From the NCBI RefSeq assembly GCF_000222705.1, contig NZ_AFUB01000040.1:1-64000 (forward strand): DNA of 64,000 bases, written 5' to 3'. Under the pieces are notes generated by a model, which ran no database searches, was not told the origin of the DNA, and saw only the letters and a program-made list of their open reading frames with translations. Made by a program: the position numbers and the translations under genes. The stretch is from Streptococcus mitis bv. 2 str. SK95 (GTDB lineage: Bacteria > Bacillota > Bacilli > Lactobacillales > Streptococcaceae). Of the stretch, positions 46,387 to 57,548 are shown piece by piece (within the stretch, counting starts at the first letter, position 1; the number at the start of each line of letters is the position of its first letter).

Positions 46387-48876
46387 TTAGTTGCTCTCCT
46401 TTAACAAGGCCAACAGCTTTTCAGCTTCTGCCATAATGGTATTGTTATCCTGAGCACCAAATAGCAGATTATTTTTTAAGCCAGTGAGAGTTTCTTTGGC
46501 ATTGGACTTGATAATGGGGTCTTGGATCTTTGCAAGTAGCTCTTCAGCCTCTCTCAACTTCGCTTCAACCTTTTCAGTCTTGACCTGAGGTTCTTCTGGT
46601 TCCTCTGGTGATTCTTCTTCCGGCTCCTCAGTTGGTTTTGGAGATTCTGGTTTCTCACTTTGAGGTTTCTCCTCTGATGGTTTTTCCGTTTGATTGTTAT
46701 CAGCTTGACCATTTTGGTTTCTTTGAACATGGTCACTTGCATTTCCCCAACCACTATCTGAATGCGGACGTTCGTTTGGATGTTCGACATAGTACTTCAC
46801 AGTCGCAAAGAGATCCTCTAAAGTATAGCCCTTAGGAACCTCATAAAGACCTTCGTCAAACCACTCAAATTTGATGTTATGGTAATGATCATAATGAGGA
46901 ATGATTAAACTACCGTTTTTAACTTCCACGGTATGTTGGAGATTGTAAGGCATACGATCAAGCGGCACCTTCTTAGCTGCTTTCACGCGGTTGTAGATAG
47001 CTTCTGCTCCTTTAGCCTCCGTATTTCCTGGATCCTGATGGTCTGTTGAAGGAGGAGTCAAACCTTTCTCTTTAGCATAAGCCTGGGCTGCCGCTCTTTC
47101 GGCTTCAGACAAACTATCTTTTTTAATCCAATGGCTATGGGTCATATGTGGAGTTACATAGGCATCCCCCTCATCACTGGTGATATCACGAGGATCAAAG
47201 ATATAGCCATCTTCTGTTGTATACTTGCCTGCCAACTTGGCTACCTGAATCTCATCAACAGTGTAGGCAATTTGCGCATTTGGTTTTCCTAAACGTTCTG
47301 GATGACGAATCGGTGCTAGGAAGGCCAGAATATCATCCACCAACTTGACTTTATCACTTGAGGCATCATTGAGACGTTCCAACAGTTTATCCAAAGTGTC
47401 AAAATCAGCTTGGCGCCCTTTATTATCAAGTAAGTCTTGATGAACTCTTGCTAGTAAATCATAAGCCTTATTGTAAAATTCTTGATCACCAGATGGGAGG
47501 TTGGTTTTCTTAGCTTCTAGCTTATGAGCTAAACTTTCTTGCTTGGTTAGTTTACTATCAATGGCTGCAGCAGTTTCTGCTGAAAGCTCCTTGGCAGGAA
47601 TATAACGCGAGGTTCCATTCTCCTCAAATACATAGCCATCAGCTACTTTTCGAATCGCCTGTTTGACTAATTTCTCATCAATTGGATTGCTTGGAGCTGG
47701 TTGAGGAGTTGGTGAAGGTTGCGGGCTTGGACTAGGTTCCGGAGTCGGTTGTGGACTTGGTTGTTCTGGTCTTGAATCCGGCACCCTATGGTTCGAACAA
47801 TAGCGAAGTGGGATGATGCGAGCGATTCGTTCTTCCAATTCAGACATCTGTGAATAAGGAATGAAATGGTAATGGTTCCCATGAGGCACAGCAACTCCTC
47901 TAGCTGTTCGACTTGTAATCTGTGCTGGGTCGAAGACAAGGCCATCAGATTCTACGTGTCGTTGGCTGAGTGGCAAGGCATAAAGTTGTTTCAGAAGGCC
48001 ATCAATATCCTCATCACTTTGACTTGCTTGACTGTTAGTGTTGCTGTTGGTTGTGTTCGTATTGGTATAGTTGTTGCCTTGGTTATTATATGGTGGGGTC
48101 CATCTATCTACATCGCTGCTAGCACTGTTGTTATTGGTACGGCGATAAGTAGGCGTTTTTGATTGGCCACTTCTACCAGTTAGGAAGGCTTCTGCTGCAG
48201 CCAATTCGCTAGCTGATAACTCATTTTTTGGAATATAATGGTAATGATCGCCATGAGGAACGATATAAGCATCCCCAGTATCCTCAATGATATCAGATGC
48301 ATTAAAGATATAACCATCATCTGTGGTATAGCGTCCTTGCGAACGTGCCAAGGATAAAGCACCATCGTTTCTTGAAGTCCCACCTTCACGATGTTGACTA
48401 TGCTCTTGTTTTTGTCGATTGATTTCTTCTTTTGTACGGACGTTTTCCGCATGGGTAGCATCCTTAAGGTAAACATAGTATTTTCCATCTACCTTGATAA
48501 CATAACCACCCTTGACCTCATTGACAATATCCTCATCTTTTAGCTTATAGTTTGGATCTTTCATGAGCAATTCTTCACTGAAAATCGCGTCATAAGGAAC
48601 CTTACCATTGTAATAATGATAGTGGTCGCCATGTGAAGTGACATAGCCTTGGTCTGTTATCTTGATGACGATTTGCTCCGCATTGATTCCTTCACGCTTG
48701 CTAACCTCATCAGGAGTTAGATTCTCCGTTTTTTGCGTTGCTTGTTTTCCATCTATATAGGAAACACGATTATTTTCCTTAACCGTTCTGGCTTGATAAA
48801 GTCCCAACTGGTAAGAACAAACACTTAAAATCAAAGCTGCCGCAGAACCAGCTAGGTATTTCTTATTAACTTTCAT
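46387..48876 (-). CDS. histidine triad surface protein (PhtD-like)
   Basis: An 829-residue exported protein with triads at residues 82-87, 208-213, 332-337, 577-582 (HMTHSH) and 661-666 (HYDHYH). A Pro-rich linker (about 372-397) divides the two halves; the C-terminal end is Glu/Pro-rich. The signal region (LILSVCSYQLG) and the layout match pneumococcal PhtD-type proteins. The start at 48876 is the better of two Met codons. Its own promoter has two AdcR-like sites; a terminator separates it from adcAII. Confidence 0.85.
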   Translation of the reverse strand: MKVNKKYLAGSAAALILSVCSYQLGLYQARTVKENNRVSYIDGKQATQKTENLTPDEVSKREGINAEQIVIKITDQGYVTSHGDHYHYYNGKVPYDAIFSEELLMKDPNYKLKDEDIVNEVKGGYVIKVDGKYYVYLKDATHAENVRTKEEINRQKQEHSQHREGGTSRNDGALSLARSQGRYTTDDGYIFNASDIIEDTGDAYIVPHGDHYHYIPKNELSASELAAAEAFLTGRSGQSKTPTYRRTNNNSASSDVDRWTPPYNNQGNNYTNTNTTNSNTNSQASQSDEDIDGLLKQLYALPLSQRHVESDGLVFDPAQITSRTARGVAVPHGNHYHFIPYSQMSELEERIARIIPLRYCSNHRVPDSRPEQPSPQPTPEPSPSPQPSPTPQPAPSNPIDEKLVKQAIRKVADGYVFEENGTSRYIPAKELSAETAAAIDSKLTKQESLAHKLEAKKTNLPSGDQEFYNKAYDLLARVHQDLLDNKGRQADFDTLDKLLERLNDASSDKVKLVDDILAFLAPIRHPERLGKPNAQIAYTVDEIQVAKLAGKYTTEDGYIFDPRDITSDEGDAYVTPHMTHSHWIKKDSLSEAERAAAQAYAKEKGLTPPSTDHQDPGNTEAKGAEAIYNRVKAAKKVPLDRMPYNLQHTVEVKNGSLIIPHYDHYHNIKFEWFDEGLYEVPKGYTLEDLFATVKYYVEHPNERPHSDSGWGNASDHVQRNQNGQADNNQTEKPSEEKPQSEKPESPKPTEEPEEESPEEPEEPQVKTEKVEAKLREAEELLAKIQDPIIKSNAKETLTGLKNNLLFGAQDNNTIMAEAEKLLALLKESN

Positions 48877-48947
48877 CGAAACTCTCTTTCTTTTTGATAT
48901 TTCTAGTTGCAATTCATTTCTAAATTGCAGGAACTCCTCTCTATTAC

Positions 48948-49009
48948 TTAACTGGTTAATAGTTTACTCCTAAATTTGTAGCTTGTCAAGGATTTTATGA
49001 ACTGGTTAA
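48948..49009 (-). promoter_or_regulatory. pht promoter with two AdcR-like operators
   Basis: TTGACA (48984-48989), 17 bp, TAAACT (48961-48966). The palindrome TTAACTGGTTAA (48948-48959) abuts the -10 on the downstream side and is an exact AdcR consensus. A second, weaker copy TGAACTGGTTAA (48998-49009) lies upstream of the -35. The layout matches that of the adcAII promoter. Confidence 0.8.
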
Positions 49010-49096
49010 GTATTCTTTTGTTCTGTCCCACTAGTTTGTCTTCGTAAGGATTCATATTAAACAGTTTACCTTGATAATTCTTTAAAAAATATCAAA

Positions 49097-49127
49097 AAAT
49101 CCCTGCAACTGAGTTGCAAGGACTTTT
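49097..49127 (-). terminator. terminator after ptsI
   Basis: CTTGCAAC and GTTGCAGGG-type arms (49099-49126) are followed by TTTTTT on the minus strand. Confidence 0.75.
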
Positions 49128-49130
49128 CGA

Positions 49131-50864
49131 TTAATCAAAATCAACGTATTCTTTTTGAAGTTCAAGAACTTCTTCCATTGTTGAGCATTCTGTAAGGGCA
49201 CGGTTTGCGTACTCTTCCATCTTAGCTGTGTCGAGTTTTTTCATCAAGCTGCGTGTACGAAGTACAGATGTTGCTGACATAGAGAACTCATCCAAGCCCA
49301 TTCCGACAAGGAGTGGAACAGCTTGTTGATCACCAGCCATCTCACCACACATACCAGCCCATTTCCCTTCAGCGTGAGCCGCTTTAATAACGTTGTTGAT
49401 CAAACGGAGGATTGATGGGTTATATGGTTGGTAAAGGTATGAAACTTGCTCGTTCATACGGTCTGCTGCCATTGTGTATTGGATTAAGTCGTTTGTACCA
49501 ATTGAGAAGAAGTCAACTTCTTTAGCAAATTGGTCTGCAAGCATTGCTGCTGCTGGGATTTCGATCATGATACCAACTTGGATATTATCCGCAACTGCAA
49601 CACCTTCAGCAAGAAGGTTTGCTTTTTCTTCGTCAAAGACTGCTTTGGCTGCACGGAATTCTTTCAAGAGCGCAACCATTGGGAACATGATACGCAATTG
49701 ACCGTGAACAGACGCACGAAGAAGGGCACGGATTTGTGTGCGAAACATAGCATCTCCAGTCTCAGAGATAGAGATACGAAGGGCACGGAATCCAAGGAAT
49801 GGGTTCATTTCGTGAGGCATATCGAAGTAAGGAAGTTCCTTATCTCCACCGATATCCATTGTACGAACGACAACAGGTTTACCGTTCATTCCTTCAAGTA
49901 CAGCTTTGTAAGCTTCGTACTGCTCGTCTTCTGTTGGGAAGTCTTGAGAATCCATGTACAAGAACTCTGTACGGTAAAGACCAACAGCTTCAGCACCGTT
50001 GTCATTGACACCTTCAACGTCTTTTGGAGTACCGATGTTGGCAGCCAATTCAAAGTGTTTACCATCAGCAGTTACTGTTTTAGCGTCTTTCAAGAGCGCC
50101 CATTCAGCTTTTTGTTTCGCATAAGCTTCACCAGCAGCCTTGAATTCAGCTGCTTGCTCATCAGTCGGGTTGATAATAACCTCACCTGTGATACCGTTAA
50201 CGGCAAGAATGTCACCGTCTTTAACGATTTCAGTGATGTTGTTTGTACCCAATACAGCAGCAATTTCAAGTGTACGTGCCATGATAGCTGAGTGGCTAGT
50301 ACGTCCACCGATATTGGTTACAAAAGCTTTAACAAAGTTTTTGTCCAATTGAGCTGTATCAGAAGGAGTCAAGTCATGTGCAATGACGATTACTTCTTCA
50401 TTGATAGAAGCTGGGTTTGGCAATTTTTTACCAAGGAGGTTAGCCAATACACGTTTTGTAACGTCGCGGATATCCGCTGCGCGTTCTTGCATGTATGGGT
50501 TGTCTTCCATGCCTTCAAAGATAGTGATAAACATATCTGTAACTTCTTTCAGACCTGCTTCTGCATTCACTTTCTTCGCACGGATTGTTTCCTTGATTTG
50601 GCTGATCATTTCTGGGTCAGCAAGAACCATTAAGTGAGCGTCAAAAACTTGAGCCGCTTCTTCCCCTAGCGTACCTACTGCTTTCTCACGAATAACAGAA
50701 AGCTCGTCTTGTGATGCTTGTAGAGCGACATCAAGGCGAGCTTCTTCTGCGTTTGTATCCTCGACTGTAATAGTCTCAAATGACAAATCCGGTTGAACGA
50801 GTAGATATGCTTTTGCAACTGCAACACCGTCAGATGCTGCGATTCCTTTAAGCATTTCTGTCAT
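49131..50864 (-). CDS. ptsI: PTS enzyme I
   Basis: A 577-residue phosphoenolpyruvate-protein phosphotransferase starting the PTS phosphate relay to HPr. The phospho-His191 lies in [11 protein letters not shown]; the PEP-binding barrel has [19 protein letters not shown] and the CGEMAGD motif near the end. It follows ptsH by five bases. It feeds all PTS permeases, including LacEF. Confidence 0.97.
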   Translation of the reverse strand: MTEMLKGIAASDGVAVAKAYLLVQPDLSFETITVEDTNAEEARLDVALQASQDELSVIREKAVGTLGEEAAQVFDAHLMVLADPEMISQIKETIRAKKVNAEAGLKEVTDMFITIFEGMEDNPYMQERAADIRDVTKRVLANLLGKKLPNPASINEEVIVIAHDLTPSDTAQLDKNFVKAFVTNIGGRTSHSAIMARTLEIAAVLGTNNITEIVKDGDILAVNGITGEVIINPTDEQAAEFKAAGEAYAKQKAEWALLKDAKTVTADGKHFELAANIGTPKDVEGVNDNGAEAVGLYRTEFLYMDSQDFPTEDEQYEAYKAVLEGMNGKPVVVRTMDIGGDKELPYFDMPHEMNPFLGFRALRISISETGDAMFRTQIRALLRASVHGQLRIMFPMVALLKEFRAAKAVFDEEKANLLAEGVAVADNIQVGIMIEIPAAAMLADQFAKEVDFFSIGTNDLIQYTMAADRMNEQVSYLYQPYNPSILRLINNVIKAAHAEGKWAGMCGEMAGDQQAVPLLVGMGLDEFSMSATSVLRTRSLMKKLDTAKMEEYANRALTECSTMEEVLELQKEYVDFD

Positions 50865-50869
50865 TTTCC

Positions 50870-51133
50870 TTATGCCAATCCTTCTTTTTCCATAGTTTCA
50901 GTGATAGCAGCGATTGCGTCGTCAGCATCTGCACCTTCAGCTGAAATTGTAACGTCAGCACCTTGGCCAACACCAAGACTCATAACACCCATGATAGATT
51001 TAAGGTTTACTGATTTACCTTTGTACTCAAGAGTAATATCTGAAGCAAATTTGCTAGCTGTTTGAACCAACAATGTTGCTGGACGTGCGTGGATACCTGT
51101 TTCTGCCACTACGTGGAAATCTTTAGAAGCCAT
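50870..51133 (-). CDS. ptsH: PTS phosphocarrier HPr
   Basis: An 87-residue protein carrying phosphate on His15 (TGIHARPAT). Ser46 in the [11 protein letters not shown] motif is the HPr-kinase site; the Ser46-phosphorylated form acts with CcpA in catabolite control. A promoter (TTGAAA, 17 bp, TATAAT) lies at 51196-51224 on the minus strand. Confidence 0.97.
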   Translation of the reverse strand: MASKDFHVVAETGIHARPATLLVQTASKFASDITLEYKGKSVNLKSIMGVMSLGVGQGADVTISAEGADADDAIAAITETMEKEGLA

Positions 51134-51195
51134 AGTTTGACTCTCCTTTAAGTGTTTTCTATTTGAGTTATAAGTGATAACCCTTACAATAGTGT

Positions 51196-51224
51196 ATTAT
51201 ATCACCTTTAAGATAATTTTTCAA
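51196..51224 (-). promoter_or_regulatory. promoter of ptsHI
   Basis: TTGAAA (51219-51224), a 17-bp spacer and TATAAT (51196-51201) read on the minus strand. Confidence 0.85.
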
Positions 51225-51355
51225 GTATTTTATGGACTTTCTTCAATTTCCTTTCAGATAACTTGCTGAAAATCTTCTATATAAATTACCAACATACAGG
51301 ATATAGTTTTTTTGTTTTAATAAACTTTGATAGTTCAATGAAAGTCAAAGCTTAT

Positions 51356-51395
51356 GTTTCAAAAACCACTATATATTGTATTTGGTTTTTGAAAC
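51356..51395 (+). promoter_or_regulatory. NrdR-like box inside a 13-bp inverted repeat upstream of nrdH
   Basis: Perfect 13-bp arms GTTTCAAAAACCA (51356-51368) and TGGTTTTTGAAAC (51383-51395) enclose CTATATATTGTATT, which resembles the NrdR repressor box (acaCWATATATWGtgt). NrdR represses ribonucleotide reductase genes in most bacteria, and nrdHEF begins 100 bases downstream. A related sequence, ACAGGATATAG, at 51296-51306 may be a second box. Confidence 0.55.
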
Positions 51396-51430
51396 TGTAA
51401 CTTTTAGGCACAAGATTTAGTTTAAAAAGT

Positions 51431-51458
51431 TTGACAAAGTTTTTTTTTCTGATATACT
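51431..51458 (+). promoter_or_regulatory. promoter of nrdH
   Basis: TTGACA (51431-51436) and TATACT (51453-51458) are 16 bp apart, with the ATG 36 bases downstream of the -10. Confidence 0.8.
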
Positions 51459-51493
51459 AAGAAAGTAATCAAATTTTATGAGGAGTTACGAAA

Positions 51494-51712
51494 ATGGTAA
51501 CGGTTTATTCTAAAAATAATTGTGTACAATGTAAAATGACCAAACGTTTCTTGGACAGCAACAATGTGGCCTATCGTGAGATCAATCTCGACGAGCAACC
51601 TGAGTACATCGATCAAGTTAAAGAGCTCGGTTTCAGCGCAGCTCCTGTTATCCAAACACCAACTGAAGTCTTTTCAGGCTTCCAACCAGGAAAACTGAAA
51701 CAATTAGCATAA
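51494..51712 (+). CDS. nrdH: glutaredoxin-like protein NrdH
   Basis: A 72-residue redox protein that reduces the class Ib ribonucleotide reductase. The active site CVQC (Cys11, Cys14) lies after the first strand. Co-transcribed with nrdE, 81 bases downstream. A GAGG site precedes the ATG. Confidence 0.93.
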   Translation: MVTVYSKNNCVQCKMTKRFLDSNNVAYREINLDEQPEYIDQVKELGFSAAPVIQTPTEVFSGFQPGKLKQLA

Positions 51713-51793
51713 TCTTAGTACATCATCCAGAAGAAACTCGCTTCTAGGGCTAACTTAGAGGCCTTTCTTTTGTAATTAGATAAAGGAAATTTT

Positions 51794-53953
51794 ATGGGAT
51801 TAAAACATCTTGAGGACGTGACCTACTTCCGTCTCAATAACGAAATTAACCGTCCTGTTAATGGACAAATCATGCTTCATAAAGATAAAGAAGCCTTGGA
51901 TGCTTTCTTTAAAGAAAATGTAGTTCCAAACACTATGGTTTTTGATTCAATCACTGATAAAATCAACTACCTCATTGAACACAACTACATTGAAACAGCA
52001 TTTATTAAGAAATACCGTCCAGAATTCTTGGAAGAATTGTCTCAATTTATCAAGGATCAAAACTTTCAATTCAAGTCTTTCATGGCTGCCTATAAGTTCT
52101 ATAATCAATACGCCTTGAAGACTAATGACGGTGAATATTACCTTGAAAGCATGGAAGACCGCGTCTTCTTTAACGCACTTTATTTCGCAGATGGTAATGA
52201 AGCTGTTGCGATTGATATTGCCAATGAAATCATCCACCAACGCTACCAACCTGCTACTCCTTCCTTCTTGAATGCTGGACGTGCTCGTCGTGGGGAGTTG
52301 GTATCTTGTTTCTTGATTCAGGTGACTGATGATATGAACTCTATCGGACGTTCCATCAACTCAGCTCTTCAACTTTCACGTATTGGTGGTGGTGTGGGAA
52401 TTTCCCTCAGCAACCTTCGTGAAGCCGGAGCTCCTATCAAAGGTTATGAAGGTGCTGCTTCTGGTGTCGTACCAGTTATGAAGCTTTTTGAAGACAGCTT
52501 CTCTTACTCAAACCAACTCGGGCAACGTCAAGGTGCTGGGGTTGTCTACCTCAACGTCTTTCACCCTGACATCATCGCCTTCCTTTCTACTAAGAAAGAA
52601 AATGCCGATGAAAAAGTTCGTGTGAAGACTCTTTCACTTGGTGTAGTGGTACCAGATAAATTCTACGAATTGGCTCGTAAAAATGAAGAAATGTATCTCT
52701 TTAGCCCATACTCTGTAGAGCTTGAATATGGTGTGCCGTTCAACTATATCGACATCACTGAAAAATACGATGAATTGGTCGCAAATCCAAACATCCGCAA
52801 GACAAAAATCAAGGCACGTGATTTGGAAACTGAAATCTCTAAATTACAACAAGAATCTGGCTATCCTTATGTAGTCAACATTGATACGGCTAACCGCGCT
52901 AATCCTGTTGATGGAAAGATTATCATGAGTAACTTGTGTTCTGAGATTCTTCAAGTTCAAGAACCAAGCTTGATCAACGATGCTCAAGAATTCCTTCAAA
53001 TGGGAACAGATGTTTCATGTAACCTTGGATCAACAAACGTGGTCAACATGATGACCTCACCTGACTTTGGTCGTTCTATCCGCGCTATGGTTCGTGCCCT
53101 TACTTTCGTTACAGACAGTTCACACATCGTAGCTGTTCCTACTATCGACCACGGAAATAGTTTGGCTCACACCTTTGGCCTTGGTGCCATGGGACTTCAT
53201 AGTTACCTTGCCCAACAACTAATCGAATACGGATCACCTGAGTCAGTTGAATTCACTAGCATCTACTTTATGCTTATGAACTACTGGACCTTGGTGGAAT
53301 CAAACAATATCGCACGTGAACGTGGTATCACCTTCCACAACTTTGAAAAATCAGACTATGCTAACGGTAGCTACTTTGACAAGTATGTGACAGGCGAATT
53401 TGTTCCAAAATCAGACCGTGTCAAAGAACTCTTCAAAGACGTCTTTATCCCGAGTGCTGCTGACTGGGCTGAACTTCGCGAAAAGGTTCAAGCAGATGGT
53501 CTTTATCACCAAAACCGCCTTGCTGTAGCGCCAAATGGTTCTATCAGCTACATCAACGATGTTTCTGCTTCTATCCACCCGATTACACAACGTATCGAAG
53601 AGCGCCAAGAGAAGAAAATCGGTAAGATCTATTATCCAGCTGCAGGTTTGTCAACAGATACTATCCCTTACTACACTTCTGCTTACGATATGGATATGCG
53701 TAAGGTGATTGATGTTTACGCTGCTGCAACAGAGCACGTGGACCAAGGACTTTCACTCACCCTCTTCATGCGTAGTGATATTCCAAAAGGTCTTTACGAA
53801 TGGAAGAAGGAAAATAAACAAACCACACGTGACTTGTCTATCCTTCGTAACTATGCCTTTAACAAGGGAATCAAGTCTATCTACTACGTCCGTACCTTTA
53901 CAGACGACGGTGGAGAAGTTGGCGCTAACCAATGTGAAAGCTGTGTGATTTAG
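51794..53953 (+). CDS. nrdE: class Ib ribonucleotide reductase, large subunit
   Basis: A 719-residue catalytic subunit reducing NDPs to dNDPs. The redox Cys lies in GELVSCFLIQVTDD, the thiyl-radical site in NLCSEILQ, and the C-terminal CESC pair, close to the end of the protein, is reduced by NrdH. No nrdI gene lies nearby. It is followed by a terminator at 54048. Confidence 0.96.
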   Translation: MGLKHLEDVTYFRLNNEINRPVNGQIMLHKDKEALDAFFKENVVPNTMVFDSITDKINYLIEHNYIETAFIKKYRPEFLEELSQFIKDQNFQFKSFMAAYKFYNQYALKTNDGEYYLESMEDRVFFNALYFADGNEAVAIDIANEIIHQRYQPATPSFLNAGRARRGELVSCFLIQVTDDMNSIGRSINSALQLSRIGGGVGISLSNLREAGAPIKGYEGAASGVVPVMKLFEDSFSYSNQLGQRQGAGVVYLNVFHPDIIAFLSTKKENADEKVRVKTLSLGVVVPDKFYELARKNEEMYLFSPYSVELEYGVPFNYIDITEKYDELVANPNIRKTKIKARDLETEISKLQQESGYPYVVNIDTANRANPVDGKIIMSNLCSEILQVQEPSLINDAQEFLQMGTDVSCNLGSTNVVNMMTSPDFGRSIRAMVRALTFVTDSSHIVAVPTIDHGNSLAHTFGLGAMGLHSYLAQQLIEYGSPESVEFTSIYFMLMNYWTLVESNNIARERGITFHNFEKSDYANGSYFDKYVTGEFVPKSDRVKELFKDVFIPSAADWAELREKVQADGLYHQNRLAVAPNGSISYINDVSASIHPITQRIEERQEKKIGKIYYPAAGLSTDTIPYYTSAYDMDMRKVIDVYAAATEHVDQGLSLTLFMRSDIPKGLYEWKKENKQTTRDLSILRNYAFNKGIKSIYYVRTFTDDGGEVGANQCESCVI

Positions 53954-54047
53954 TTTTAATCTGAGCCAACTAAATTCCCTCAGATTACTGATTAAAGGAT
54001 TACACTAGAATAAACTTGGATAAGCATCTAAAATACTAGGAAAAATG

Positions 54048-54070
54048 AAAAGTCGGTCTTCCGACTTTTT
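54048..54070 (+). terminator. terminator between nrdE and nrdF
   Basis: AAAAGTCGG / CCGACTTTT with a four-base loop and T-run; some read-through or a separate promoter before nrdF is therefore expected. Confidence 0.85.
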
Positions 54071-54148
54071 GTGCGATACTCTTCTCAGACTATGATAAAA
54101 TAGAGAAGATTCCATCATCGCATTATTACATACAGAAAGAGATTTCAA

Positions 54149-55111
54149 ATGGAAACTTACTACAAAGCCATTAACTGGAATGCCATCGAAGATGTCATCG
54201 ACAAATCAACTTGGGAAAAGCTGACGGAGCAATTCTGGCTCGATACGCGTATCCCCTTGTCAAACGACCTTGACGACTGGAGAAAACTATCAAACAAGGA
54301 AAAAGACCTAGTAGGAAAAGTCTTTGGTGGTTTGACCCTTTTGGATACCATGCAATCTGAAACAGGAGTTCAGGCGCTTCGCTCAGACATCCGTACACCG
54401 CATGAGGAAGCTGTTTTCAACAACATCCAGTTTATGGAGTCTGTCCACGCAAAATCTTATTCATCTATCTTTTCTACCTTAAACACCAAGGCTGAGATTG
54501 AAGAAATCTTTGAATGGACTAACACCAACCCCTACCTACAAAGAAAAGCGGAAATTATCAATGAAATCTACCTCAATGGTAGCCCCCTTGAAAAGAAGGT
54601 TGCCAGCGTTTTCCTTGAAACCTTCCTCTTCTACTCTGGTTTCTTTACCCCACTCTACTATCTCGGTAACAACAAACTGGCCAACGTTGCGGAAATCATC
54701 AAACTGATCATCCGTGATGAGTCTGTTCACGGAACTTACATTGGTTACAAATTCCAACTTGGTTTTAACGAATTGCCTGAAGAGGAGCAAGAAAAACTCA
54801 AAGAATGGATGTACGACCTGCTCTACACCCTCTACGAGAACGAAGAGGGCTATACAGAAAGCCTCTATGATGGTGTTGGTTGGACCGAAGAAGTCAAAAC
54901 CTTCCTTCGTTACAATGCCAATAAAGCTCTCATGAACCTCGGACAAGATCCCCTCTTCCCAGATTCAGCTGATGATGTCAATCCTATCGTCATGAACGGT
55001 ATTTCAACAGGGACTTCTAACCACGACTTCTTCTCTCAAGTCGGAAATGGTTACCTCCTTGGTGAAGTTGAAGCTATGCAAGATGAGGATTACAACTACG
55101 GTTTGGACTAA
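54149..55111 (+). CDS. nrdF: class Ib ribonucleotide reductase, small (radical) subunit
   Basis: A 320-residue subunit that holds the dimetal-tyrosyl radical. Ligands are visible in the helix FMESVHAKSYSSIF and in RDESVHGTYIG. Although nrdE and nrdF are separated by 195 bases and a terminator, the order nrdH-nrdE-nrdF is kept. A -10-like TATGATAAAAT lies upstream in the gap. Confidence 0.96.
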   Translation: METYYKAINWNAIEDVIDKSTWEKLTEQFWLDTRIPLSNDLDDWRKLSNKEKDLVGKVFGGLTLLDTMQSETGVQALRSDIRTPHEEAVFNNIQFMESVHAKSYSSIFSTLNTKAEIEEIFEWTNTNPYLQRKAEIINEIYLNGSPLEKKVASVFLETFLFYSGFFTPLYYLGNNKLANVAEIIKLIIRDESVHGTYIGYKFQLGFNELPEEEQEKLKEWMYDLLYTLYENEEGYTESLYDGVGWTEEVKTFLRYNANKALMNLGQDPLFPDSADDVNPIVMNGISTGTSNHDFFSQVGNGYLLGEVEAMQDEDYNYGLD

Positions 55112-55126
55112 TTTTACCAATTATTC

Positions 55127-55165
55127 AAAACATCATGGTTTGTTTAAATAAACCATGATGTTTTT
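55127..55165 (+). terminator. terminator after nrdF
   Basis: AACATCATGGTTT and AAACCATGATGTT form a perfect 13-bp stem, followed by TTTTTG. Confidence 0.9.
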
Positions 55166-55250
55166 GTTTTTGTTTTATTTTGTTTTTTTCTATTTGATTG
55201 ATTGAGCGTTTTATGGTAAGATAATAATAGTAGAAATCGAGGTGATAAGG

Positions 55251-56018
55251 ATGCTGAAGCAAGAAAAGCTAGATAGTATTTTAGAAGCAGTAAACACAAA
55301 AGGCACTATTACTGTAAAAGAGATTATGGAGAGTCTTGATGTGTCAGATATGACAGCTCGCCGCTACTTACAAGAATTGGCAGATAAGGATTTGCTGGTA
55401 CGCGTGCATGGTGGCGCTGAAAAACTTCGTACAGGTTCTCTCTTAAACAACGAACGCTCAAATGTCGAAAAACAAGGTTTGCAGATTGCTGAAAAACAAG
55501 AAATTAGCCGTTTTGCCGGTCATTTGATTGACGAAGGTGAAACCATTTTTATCGGACCAGGAACAACCTTAGAATGTTTTGCTCGTGAGCTCCCTATCGA
55601 TAACATTCGTGTTGTAACAAACAGTCTTCCTGTTTTTCTCATCCTAAACGAACGAAAATTAACAGATTTGATCTTGATTGGCGGAAATTATCGCTCTATC
55701 ACTGGTGCTTTTGTAGGGACACTTACCTTGCAGGATTTGACCAACCTTCAGTTTTCTAAAGCTTTTGTAAGCTGTAATGGTATTAAGGATAAGGCAATTG
55801 CTACTTTCAGTGAAGAAGAGGGCGAGGTACAACGAATCGCCCTGAATAATGCCAATAAAAAATACTTACTGGCAGACCACAGTAAGTTTAATAAGTTTGA
55901 TTTTTACACTTTCTACAATATCTCAGAGATTGATACCATCGTTTCAGATGCCAAACTGAGTCAGGAGACATTTGAAGATCTATCGAAACAAACAACCATT
56001 CTTTTATCAAAACCATAA
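55251..56018 (+). CDS. lacR: lactose operon repressor (DeoR family)
   Basis: A 255-residue DeoR-type repressor. The N-terminal helix-turn-helix has VKEIMESLDVSDMTARRYLQEL, then the ligand domain with IFIGPGTTLECFA and LLADHSKF. It converges on the lac operon it presumably represses; tagatose-6-phosphate is the known inducer for LacR of this type. The start at 55251 fits the GAGGTGAT site; an in-frame GTG at 55242 overlaps it. Confidence 0.9.
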   Translation: MLKQEKLDSILEAVNTKGTITVKEIMESLDVSDMTARRYLQELADKDLLVRVHGGAEKLRTGSLLNNERSNVEKQGLQIAEKQEISRFAGHLIDEGETIFIGPGTTLECFARELPIDNIRVVTNSLPVFLILNERKLTDLILIGGNYRSITGAFVGTLTLQDLTNLQFSKAFVSCNGIKDKAIATFSEEEGEVQRIALNNANKKYLLADHSKFNKFDFYTFYNISEIDTIVSDAKLSQETFEDLSKQTTILLSKP

Positions 56019-56050
56019 AAATTCCCCTGCCTTTTGGCGGGGAATTTTTG
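56019..56050. terminator. bidirectional terminator between lacR and lacG
   Basis: AAAATTCCCC and GGGGAATTTT arms with a short loop serve both converging genes. Confidence 0.9.
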
Positions 56051-56057
56051 TTGAATT

Positions 56058-57476
<1,419 letters not shown>

Positions 57477-57548
57477 TCAAGAAATAGAACTGAGATGGGG
57501 ATATAGTTGGGAGGAGTTCCTCCATCTCACTTCTTTGGTATTTACATT

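Larger units (their letters stand above)
51134..51493. other. intergenic region between ptsH and nrdH
   Basis: No gene is visible. It holds the ptsH promoter, a possible NrdR-like sequence at 51296-51310, a 13-bp inverted repeat around a second NrdR-like box at 51356-51395, and the nrdH promoter. The segment 51325-51352 (CTTTGATAGTTCAATGAAAGTCAAAG) is itself a near-palindrome. Confidence 0.6.

Noticed and set aside
46554-46790. Repetitive Lys/Arg/Asn/Gln-rich frame within the PhtD-like gene
   Set aside because: It is a frame-shifted reading of the Glu/Pro-rich C-terminal repeat of the Pht protein, not a gene.
49530-50291. A 253-codon open frame on the plus strand opposite ptsI
   Set aside because: It lies wholly inside ptsI on the other strand; the product is Phe-, Ser- and Cys-rich without domain features, a typical shadow frame.
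54536-54946. A 136-codon open frame opposite nrdF
   Set aside because: Antisense to a conserved enzyme gene with no start signal; explained by the codon use of nrdF.
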